The translations under genes were made by a program, and so were the position numbers. From NCBI RefSeq assembly GCF_000020565.1, contig NC_010830.1, forward strand, positions 662,001 through 726,000: a stretch of DNA of 64,000 nucleotides, written 5' to 3'. Numbering within the stretch: position 1 is the stretch's first letter; each line of letters begins with the position of its first letter. Below, piece by piece: positions 56,614 to 64,000 of the stretch. This DNA comes from Candidatus Amoebophilus asiaticus 5a2 (GTDB lineage: Bacteria; Bacteroidota; Bacteroidia; Cytophagales; Amoebophilaceae). Below the pieces are notes generated by a model, which ran no database searches, was not told where the DNA came from, and saw nothing but the letters and a program-made list of their open reading frames with translations.

Positions 56614-58548
56614 ATGCATAACCATACAGTTAATATTGCACTGCCAGATGGTACTATAAAATCTTTTGCTAAAGGGGTAACCAGCTTAGAAATAGCACAA
56701 TCTATTAGTGAACGTCTATCTCAGCAAATTTTAGCAAGTCTAGTTAATGGTGAGGTATGGGATATAACCAGGCCTATTACTGAGGATGCTGCAGTAAAAT
56801 TGCTTACTTGGCAGGATGAAGATGGTAAAAAAGCATTTTGGCATTCTTCAGCTCACCTAATGGCAGAAGCGCTAGAGTCGCTTTACCCTGGTATTAAACT
56901 AGGAATTGGTCCTGCTATTGCTAATGGATTTTATTATGATATAGACTTTGGTGATTATGATTTTGATGCTACCCATCTGCCTCGCATAGAAGAGAAGATG
57001 CTAGAATTAGCTCGCCAAAATAACCTTTATCAAGGAATTGTCGTTAATAAGCCTGCGGCCATTAGCTTCTTTCAGAAAAAAGGTGATCCTTACAAGGTAG
57101 AGTTGTTGGAAGGCTTACAAGACGGAAGTATAACCTTTTATAAGCATGGTAATTTCACCGACCTCTGTAGAGGTCCTCATATTCCCCATACAGGTTTTAT
57201 AAAAGCTGTAAAGCTCTTAAACATATCAGGCGCGTATTGGCGTGGTAATGAGAAGAATAAACAGCTTACAAGAATTTATGGTATTACTTTCCCTCAGCAA
57301 AAAGAACTAAAAGCTTATTTAGAATTATTAGAAGAAGCTCAAAAGAGAAATCATCAGAAGATAGGTAAAGAGTTAAAGTTATTTACTTTTTCCGAAAAGG
57401 TTGGTATTGGTTTGCCTCTCTGGTTGCCTAGAGGTACTGTTTTGCGCGAGCAGCTAGAACAGTTTTTACGTCGGGCCCAGGTAAAAGCAGGCTACCAACC
57501 AGTAGTTACCCCTCACATAGGTCATAAAGAGCTGTATATGACCTCAGGTCATTACGATAAGTATGGGGAAGATTCTTTTCAGCCTATCCGTACCCCTCAT
57601 GAAGGAGAAGAGTTCTTCTTGAAACCTATGAATTGCCCCCACCATTGTGAAATTTATAAGCATGAGCCTAGATCTTATCGGGACTTACCGGTGCGCTTGG
57701 CAGAATTTGGTACTGTGTATCGATATGAGCAGCATGGTGAGTTACATGGGTTAGTACGTACAAGGGGCTTTACACAAGATGATGCGCACATATTTTGTAG
57801 AAATGATCAAGTAAGAGAAGAGTTTGCTAAAGTTATAGACTTGGTAACTTATGTGTTTAGTGCATTAGGTTTTAGCGACTATACAGCTCGGTTGTCATTT
57901 AGAGACCCTGAACAGCTACATAAGTATATAGGGGATCAGGAAGATTGGGATAAGGCAGAAGAAGCTATAGAAGAAGTTGCTAAGTTAAGGAAGCTAAATA
58001 CAACGAAGGCATTAGGTGAAGCGGCTTTTTATGGACCTAAGTTAGATTTTATGGTGAAAGATGCGCTTGGTAGAAATTGGCAGCTTGGCACAGTACAGCT
58101 AGATTATCAATTACCTGTACGGTTCGATCTGTCTTATACTGGTGCTGATAACAAAAAGCACAGGCCTGTAATGATTCATAGAGCACCCTTTGGTTCATTA
58201 GAGCGATTTATTGCTATACTATTGGAGCATACTGCTGGAAAACTTCCATTATGGCTTGCACCAGAGCAAGTAGCTATATTACCTATTTCTGAAAAATTTG
58301 CTGCGTATGCAGAAGAAGTAAATCAGAATCTGCGCAATAAAGATATTAGATGCTTTATAGATCATAGAGACGAGAAAATAGGTAAAAAGATAAGAGAAGC
58401 CGAACTAAGCAAAATTCCTTATATGTTTATTATAGGTGAAAAAGAACAACTTGAAAGGACAGTTTCTGTAAGAAAACAAGGTGCTGGAGATCAAGGGAGC
58501 TTCCCTATCGATAAATTAGTACAAGAAATTGTTGAAGATATTTCATAA
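56614..58548 (+). CDS. thrS: Threonyl-tRNA synthetase
   Basis: A 644-residue class II synthetase of normal length. A TGS domain (VNIALPDGTIKSFAKGVTS) is followed by the editing domain with HSSAHLMAEAL (HxxxH) and a zinc-dependent catalytic core. Zinc ligands are visible: Cys in PMNCPHHCEIY, His in DDAHIF and His in MIHRAPFGS. Motif 2 is EFGTVYRYEQ, and the motif 3 arginine is in GSLERF. The C-terminal anticodon-binding domain has VAILPISEKFAAYAEEV and IDHRDEKIGKKIREAE. It heads the conserved thrS-infC-rpmI-rplT order. Confidence 0.97.
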   Translation: MHNHTVNIALPDGTIKSFAKGVTSLEIAQSISERLSQQILASLVNGEVWDITRPITEDAAVKLLTWQDEDGKKAFWHSSAHLMAEALESLYPGIKLGIGPAIANGFYYDIDFGDYDFDATHLPRIEEKMLELARQNNLYQGIVVNKPAAISFFQKKGDPYKVELLEGLQDGSITFYKHGNFTDLCRGPHIPHTGFIKAVKLLNISGAYWRGNEKNKQLTRIYGITFPQQKELKAYLELLEEAQKRNHQKIGKELKLFTFSEKVGIGLPLWLPRGTVLREQLEQFLRRAQVKAGYQPVVTPHIGHKELYMTSGHYDKYGEDSFQPIRTPHEGEEFFLKPMNCPHHCEIYKHEPRSYRDLPVRLAEFGTVYRYEQHGELHGLVRTRGFTQDDAHIFCRNDQVREEFAKVIDLVTYVFSALGFSDYTARLSFRDPEQLHKYIGDQEDWDKAEEAIEEVAKLRKLNTTKALGEAAFYGPKLDFMVKDALGRNWQLGTVQLDYQLPVRFDLSYTGADNKKHRPVMIHRAPFGSLERFIAILLEHTAGKLPLWLAPEQVAILPISEKFAAYAEEVNQNLRNKDIRCFIDHRDEKIGKKIREAELSKIPYMFIIGEKEQLERTVSVRKQGAGDQGSFPIDKLVQEIVEDIS

Positions 58549-58603
58549 AATGCTTTAATTTCGAGCAATAACTGATGATAGATATAAAATTTATATAATT
58601 ATA

Positions 58604-58638
58604 TTGCTGTATCTATTTTAATAGATGTAATATTTTTG
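58604..58638 (+). promoter_or_regulatory. Probable promoter of infC
   Basis: TATTTTTG (58631-58638) matches TAnnTTTG, and TTG at 58604-58606 lies 24 bases upstream, slightly longer than ideal. Transcription from here would give a leader of roughly 35 bases before the TTG start of infC. Confidence 0.4.
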
Positions 58639-58680
58639 GATATTTGTAATTTCTACAATAAGGAAAAAATTTTAAATTAA

Positions 58681-59241
58681 TTGACTATTAGCGATAGAAA
58701 ATTTCAACCAAGATTCAATAGAAGGGTAGAAGAACCTTATAGAATCAATGAACGAATCACTGCACCTGAAGTGCGGGTAGTAGGTGAAGATTTAGAACCA
58801 GGCGTATATAAACTTGCAGAAGCCTTAAAGATGGCACAAGTAAGGGAACTCGACCTAGTAGAAATATCTCCTAATGCGGAGCCGCCTGTATGTAAGATTA
58901 TTGATTATTCTAAGTTTAAGTATGAGCAGAAAAGGAAGCAAAGAGAGATTAAATCAAAATCGCAGAAGACTACAATTAAAGAAATAAGGCTAGGGCCCAA
59001 TACAGATGAGCACGACCTGAACTTTAAGATTAAACATGCTACCAAGTTCTTGCAAGAAGGAGCTAAAGTTAAAGTTTATGTGCAATTTGTAGGACGTACC
59101 ATTGTATTTAAAGAAAGAGGGGAATTACTCTTGTTGAAGTTTGCACAAGCGCTTGAAGAACACGGGAAAATAGAGCATATGCCCAAGTTAGAAGGTAGAA
59201 AAATGCACTTATCTATTAGTCCAAAGAATTCTAAAGGTTAA
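58681..59241 (+). CDS. infC: Translation initiation factor IF-3, TTG start
   Basis: A 186-residue IF-3, which binds the 30S subunit and checks the start codon-initiator tRNA match. The N-terminal domain has [18 protein letters not shown], the linker is lysine-rich ([19 protein letters not shown]), and the C-terminal domain has [15 protein letters not shown] and [15 protein letters not shown] stands directly before TTG 58681 and no ATG or GTG precedes the conserved region. The start is therefore TTG (or possibly ATT at 58687), a non-canonical codon as expected for autoregulated infC. An AGG lies 17 bases upstream, too far for a strong ribosome site. Confidence 0.95.
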   Translation: MTISDRKFQPRFNRRVEEPYRINERITAPEVRVVGEDLEPGVYKLAEALKMAQVRELDLVEISPNAEPPVCKIIDYSKFKYEQKRKQREIKSKSQKTTIKEIRLGPNTDEHDLNFKIKHATKFLQEGAKVKVYVQFVGRTIVFKERGELLLLKFAQALEEHGKIEHMPKLEGRKMHLSISPKNSKG

Positions 59242-59329
59242 AAGTTTAGATTTTTTATAAACTATATAGATTGTATATAGGTCTTCCGTTAAGTAGTTAT
59301 TAAATTTGCAATCATACTAAGCTATAAAA

Positions 59330-59524
59330 ATGCCAAAAGTAAAAACACATTCAGGAGCTAAAAAGAGATTTGCCTTAACAGCAAAAGGAAAAATCAAACG
59401 TAAGCATGCTTTTAAAAATCACATGCTAGATAAAAAGCAAACCAAGCAGAAGAGAAGACTTACTCACACTGCTTTGGTGCATAAGTCAGACAAAAGTAGA
59501 ATAGAAAAACTACTTCGTATCTAA
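59330..59524 (+). CDS. rpmI: 50S ribosomal protein L35
   Basis: A 64-residue basic protein starting [19 protein letters not shown], the L35 signature, with a lysine/arginine-rich middle and the C-terminal SRIEKLLRI. It follows infC by 88 bases and precedes rplT by 44. TAAATTTG at 59301-59308 upstream might be an internal promoter. Confidence 0.97.
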   Translation: MPKVKTHSGAKKRFALTAKGKIKRKHAFKNHMLDKKQTKQKRRLTHTALVHKSDKSRIEKLLRI

Positions 59525-59568
59525 TTACGTATAGTTGGAAAAGCTTATATAGATTAAAAAAATAAAAT

Positions 59569-59913
59569 ATGCCCAGATCAGTAAACGCAGTTGCTTCTAG
59601 AGCACGAAGAAAAAGAGTAATAAAATTAGCAAAAGGCTATTGGGGAAGAAGGAAAAATGCATGGACCATAGCAAAGAATGCAGTAGAAAGAGCGCTACAA
59701 TATGCTTATAGAGACAGAAAAGCTAAGAAAAGAGAATTTAGAAGGCTCTGGATTCAGCGTATTAATGCTGCAGCAAAAATGAATGGCTTAAGCTATTCTC
59801 AATTCATGGGGAAACTAGCAGCAAGTGGCATCGAGCTTAATAGAAAAGTATTGGCTGACTTGGCTATGAATAACCCAGAAGCTTTTAAAGAAATTCTCAA
59901 AAAGGTAGCTTAG
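59569..59913 (+). CDS. rplT: 50S ribosomal protein L20
   Basis: A 114-residue L20, an early assembly protein that binds 23S rRNA. It begins [19 protein letters not shown] with the [19 protein letters not shown] segment and continues to [19 protein letters not shown]. Full length. Last gene of the thrS cluster, with a hairpin after it (59925-59951). Confidence 0.97.
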   Translation: MPRSVNAVASRARRKRVIKLAKGYWGRRKNAWTIAKNAVERALQYAYRDRKAKKREFRRLWIQRINAAAKMNGLSYSQFMGKLAASGIELNRKVLADLAMNNPEAFKEILKKVA

Positions 59914-59924
59914 TTTTAATATGC

Positions 59925-59951
59925 CTTTACTATAAGCGAGTTATAGTAAAG
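59925..59951 (+). terminator. Hairpin after rplT
   Basis: CTTTACTATAA (59925-59935) pairs perfectly with TTATAGTAAAG (59941-59951) around the loop GCGAG, 11 bases after the stop codon. There is no strong T-run, so termination may be partial. Confidence 0.55.
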
Positions 59952-60105
59952 CTAAAATGTTATCTTGGTTACTTTGCTATATATGAGTAAGCTTTCAGAA
60001 ACTAATACAAACGGCCTTTCTGACTAAATTGGCCAATGAAGTGAAATAGAATTTACTGTAGTTTATTTGAAAATTTATTTATCATATATTACCCCACTAA
60101 CAAAA

Positions 60106-60839
<734 letters not shown>

Positions 60840-63800
60840 ATGGACCTTATGCTAAAAGATTACTTAGATATCATACTATTCACTACATTTTTACTTGTTA
60901 ACTTAATAATAGGCCTGATCGCTGGTCGACGTGTAAGAAGCTTGCGAGATTTCTCCATAGGTAATAAAGATTTTACTACAGCTACGGTAACTTCTACCAT
61001 TGTAGCTACCTGGTTTGGAGGTGGATTTATATTTTATGGATTACAAAATGCTTATACAAGTGGACTGCAATATATTATACCACTTCTGGGATCAAGTTTA
61101 TGTTTGCTATTTACTGGTCAAGTACTTGCTGTACGTATGGGCGAATTTTTAAATAATCTTTCTGTTGCCGAGGCAATGGGAAATCTATTTAGCCGATTGG
61201 TACGTATAATTACTGCTATTAGCGGAATACTTGGTGGAATTGGTTATATAGCCATTCAGTTTCAGGTGATTGCTAAAATGTTAAACTTCCTCTTAGGATT
61301 TGAGGGGCCTTGGGTTACTGTTGCAGCAGCTTCTATCGTCATTATTTATTCAGCTTTCGGTGGTATCCGATCTGTTATTATTACAGATTTATTGCAGTTT
61401 ATTGTCTTTAGTATTTTTATCCCTATTCTTGCCTTGGTGGTTTGGAACCACCTAAAAAAACCTGGACAAGTAGCACATACCTTAGTTACCAATCCGGTAT
61501 TTAACTTCAAGGAAATGCTAGGTTGGAACCCTAAATTTTTATCTGCACTAGGCTTAGTGCTTTATTTTGCTATTCCGGGCATAACTCCTGCTATATTCCA
61601 GCGCGTAACTATATCTAAAGATCTTAGACAAGTTAAAGATTCTTTTACCTATGCAGCTGCAAGTTCGTTACTGATGGTTGCTTCATTAGCTTGGATTGCT
61701 ATTTTATTACTGTCAGATAATCCTAATCTAGAGTCTGGTAGTCTTGTAAACTATATTATTACAACCTATGCTTATCCAGGACTGAAAGGACTTATTGCTA
61801 TTGGTATTACAGCCATGGCTATGTCTACAGCAGACTCTTATCTTAATTCATCTGCTGTGTTAGCAGTTAATGATATTCTGAAACCACTGCAGCTTTATTG
61901 GAAAGATTCTATTAAGATCGTTAGAGTTTTTTCCTTTGTTTTAGGAATTTTTGCATTGTTATTAGCGCTTCGCAGTACAGACTTACTACAATTGATGCTA
62001 CTGTCTGGCAGCTTTTATATGCCTATTGTTACTGTACCACTCTTATTAGCCATTTTTGGTTTTCGAAGTAGTAGCAGATCAGTTCTTATAGGAATGTCAG
62101 CAGGCTGTATAACTGTGATATTATGGAATAAGTTTTTAACTCATACAGGCATGCAAAGTCTTATCCCTGGTATGATCGCTAACTTAGTATTCTATGTAGG
62201 CAGTCATTATATACTTAGGCAACAAGGGGGCTGGATAGGCATACGAGATAGAGAACCCCTTTTGGCAGCTCGGCAAGGCCGTAGAGAGGCATGGCAGAAA
62301 TTTATTTATAAGGTTAGACATCCACAAATCTATACTTACTTACAAAAAAATCTGCCGGCTTATGAAGTTGTTTATACGCTTTTTGCCATTTATGTGATTG
62401 GTGCCACGTATGCTTCTTTTTACACCATACCAGAGTCAACAGTTGCCAATTATCAAAAGCTCTATGATATTGCTGCACATTCTGTTTTAGTTATGACGGC
62501 TGGGTTTCTTACCTATCCTGCTTGGCCCCCTACTTTTAAAGCCAAATGGTTCATCACCTTTGCTTGGCCAGCGGGTATCCTGTATGTACTCTTTATAGTA
62601 GGGACTATCTTAGTACTTATGAGTGGCTTTCATGAAGTACAAGTCATGATTTTTCTAATTAATCTAATCATGACTGCATTTTTACTTTCCTGGCCCCTAA
62701 TGTTATTTGTTTCTTTGGTAGGTATAATTATTGGCTGCCTAGTTTTTTACATGTATTGTGGGGATTTATATGCTTGTACCAGTTCAACTGGTTCAGGGCA
62801 ATTTAAAGTTATTTATGGCATTCTTTTGTTTAGTAGCTTTCTTATTGCTCTATTCAGATTTAAACAAAGCCAAACAAGGCTCGAGAATAAGAATGTTTAT
62901 TTAGAAAATATATATAAACAATTAAAAGATGAACTATCTGAAATTTTAGGCTATAAAGAGACGCTTGTTAAAGAACTAAAAGAAGATGAGTTGGCTTTGT
63001 TTGGAACAACCGCAGCTGCTTACATGCAACAAGCCATTTATCGTATTACCGATTATGTAAGATTAGAAGTAAGCCAGATCAAACTAGAAGATCTTATAGT
63101 AGAAATTAAAGATATACTCAAGTTAAAAGACTTTGATGGACAGTCCCCTCAACTAAGCAGTAAAAAATATACTAAAGAGGAGTCAATCTATGCGGATGCT
63201 GATAAGATCAAACAAGTGCTTGCTGACAGTATCTGTTATATCCATAAACATAATCTATCCAATAAAACTATTGTTATTGCACTTGAAGATGCCATGCTAG
63301 GCCATAGTGTAGAACATATGAAAGATTATACACGAAAACTAAAGGCTATTAAAATTACCATTACAACCCAGGAACTATTATCTAATACCTCTAATCGTGT
63401 ATATATGTTTGATCAAGCACCTTCTATTAGTCGGATGGCTGGGGATGGAGATAGAAAAGCTTTGTTAAATAATGCACGTATTATCGATGCTCATTATGGT
63501 TATGCAGAGCTAGATAAGGAAGATACCCATATATATGTTCTTCCTATCAATGTACGTGAAGTAAGGGGAAAGGTTATGGAGCTTTTAAGGGCGCCTGCAG
63601 TGGCCAGTGAGGAAGAAGTAAAGCATCCTTTAGCCATACAGCTGGAGGAAGAGCTACTTAATAAAACAAAAACTGCTAAACTTGATACAAATGTTATAGA
63701 AAAATCACTTAATACCATTAAGAGGTATCATGCAGGAGTTAAAAGAAAATCAGGAGAACCTTTCTTCACTCACCCAATAGCTGTAGCATTGATCTTGCTA

Positions 63801-64000
63801 GATTATTGCAAAGATCAGGATGCCGTAATAGCAGCACTACTACATGATACAGTGGAAGATACTAGCTTATCTATAACCCATATTAAGGCTATGTTTGGAG
63901 AAAAAGTAGCTTTTATAGTAGGAAAGGTAACCAACCTAGAGGATAAAATAAGAAGGCTAAGCCTTGAGGAACATGAAAATATTAAAAGGTTAATTAACTA
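60840..64000 (+). CDS. Sodium:solute symporter / sensor-kinase-like / RelA-SpoT-type HD fusion (runs off the window)
   Basis: An open frame from ATG 60840 has no stop to the last base (1053 codons visible). Residues 1 to about 560 are a sodium:solute symporter with some 13 helices. GNKDFTTATVTSTIVATWF resembles the first SSF helix, and ITAMAMSTADSYLNSSAVL carries the STADS sodium-site motif. More helices follow to about 680, then a charged coiled-coil. At 715-760 a helical pair resembles a dimerisation domain but lacks the phosphorylatable histidine, and a weak ATPase-like N-box (DKIKQVLADSICYIHKHN) follows. Residues about 950-1050 match the HD hydrolase of RelA/SpoT: GEPFFTHPIAVALILL and LLHDTVEDTS. 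It resembles CbrA-type transporter-sensors with the output replaced by a ppGpp-hydrolase-like domain. ATG 60849 is an alternative start. Confidence 0.85.
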   Translation, partial: MDLMLKDYLDIILFTTFLLVNLIIGLIAGRRVRSLRDFSIGNKDFTTATVTSTIVATWFGGGFIFYGLQNAYTSGLQYIIPLLGSSLCLLFTGQVLAVRMGEFLNNLSVAEAMGNLFSRLVRIITAISGILGGIGYIAIQFQVIAKMLNFLLGFEGPWVTVAAASIVIIYSAFGGIRSVIITDLLQFIVFSIFIPILALVVWNHLKKPGQVAHTLVTNPVFNFKEMLGWNPKFLSALGLVLYFAIPGITPAIFQRVTISKDLRQVKDSFTYAAASSLLMVASLAWIAILLLSDNPNLESGSLVNYIITTYAYPGLKGLIAIGITAMAMSTADSYLNSSAVLAVNDILKPLQLYWKDSIKIVRVFSFVLGIFALLLALRSTDLLQLMLLSGSFYMPIVTVPLLLAIFGFRSSSRSVLIGMSAGCITVILWNKFLTHTGMQSLIPGMIANLVFYVGSHYILRQQGGWIGIRDREPLLAARQGRREAWQKFIYKVRHPQIYTYLQKNLPAYEVVYTLFAIYVIGATYASFYTIPESTVANYQKLYDIAAHSVLVMTAGFLTYPAWPPTFKAKWFITFAWPAGILYVLFIVGTILVLMSGFHEVQVMIFLINLIMTAFLLSWPLMLFVSLVGIIIGCLVFYMYCGDLYACTSSTGSGQFKVIYGILLFSSFLIALFRFKQSQTRLENKNVYLENIYKQLKDELSEILGYKETLVKELKEDELALFGTTAAAYMQQAIYRITDYVRLEVSQIKLEDLIVEIKDILKLKDFDGQSPQLSSKKYTKEESIYADADKIKQVLADSICYIHKHNLSNKTIVIALEDAMLGHSVEHMKDYTRKLKAIKITITTQELLSNTSNRVYMFDQAPSISRMAGDGDRKALLNNARIIDAHYGYAELDKEDTHIYVLPINVREVRGKVMELLRAPAVASEEEVKHPLAIQLEEELLNKTKTAKLDTNVIEKSLNTIKRYHAGVKRKSGEPFFTHPIAVALILLDYCKDQDAVIAALLHDTVEDTSLSITHIKAMFGEKVAFIVGKVTNLEDKIRRLSLEEHENIKRLIN

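Overview
The window is AT-rich DNA from a Bacteroidetes bacterium, and its content fits an intracellular symbiont of amoebae close to Candidatus Amoebophilus asiaticus. This assignment is by content, not by database search. The evidence is: Bacteroidetes-type promoters (TTTG / TAnnTTTG), many lipoproteins carrying eukaryote-like F-box, leucine-rich, Sel1 and kinase domains, abundant IS elements and their remains, a contractile-injection-system baseplate gene, and housekeeping genes scattered among accessory islands.

Layout. 1-8.5 kb: a partial gene end, a secreted HEAT-like protein, rlmN, a TPR/periplasmic-binding-fold protein, priA and tRNA-Pro. 9-14.2 kb: a frameshifted F-box/LRR lipoprotein, a graveyard of resolvase, transposase, glycosylase and DUF3861 fragments, a compact arsR/SRPBCC/YdeI-like operon that looks acquired, and an FMN reductase. 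14.4-19.9 kb: an M16-like protein without the zinc motif, nrdB-nrdA and tRNA-Val. 20-25.4 kb: a frameshifted IS5-type element, a broken F-box repeat lipoprotein and a flavin monooxygenase. 25.7-48.1 kb: the main accessory island, with a 182-bp MITE and five intact lipoproteins: Sel1+LRR, F-box+LRR, terminase-nuclease+Sel1, a 2300-residue Ser/Thr kinase-ATPase-histidine kinase-receiver protein, and a 1448-residue toxin-like protein followed by three small genes. A serine resolvase with its res site and a GC-rich island without recognisable genes lie among them. 48.2-50.8 kb: nested IS5/IS481 elements and a second MITE copy. 51-55.8 kb: a small protein, a fibre-like protein and a large baseplate J-like protein of a contractile injection system. 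55.9-64 kb: a membrane protein, the thrS-infC-rpmI-rplT translation cluster, tRNA-Ser and a giant open frame that runs off the end, joining a sodium:solute symporter, a degenerate sensor-kinase region and a RelA/SpoT-type HD domain.

Most noteworthy. Seven unrelated lipoproteins share an asparagine-x-proline signature just after the lipid-modified cysteine (one in a looser form), which may be a sorting signal. Three of them also share an undescribed domain of about 90 residues ending in a glycine-rich hinge, after which the C-termini differ completely (phage terminase nuclease, kinase/phosphorelay, toxin with candidate immunity genes). This looks like a modular family of surface or exported effectors, and it lies close to a contractile injection system gene pair. 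The link between the two is inference.
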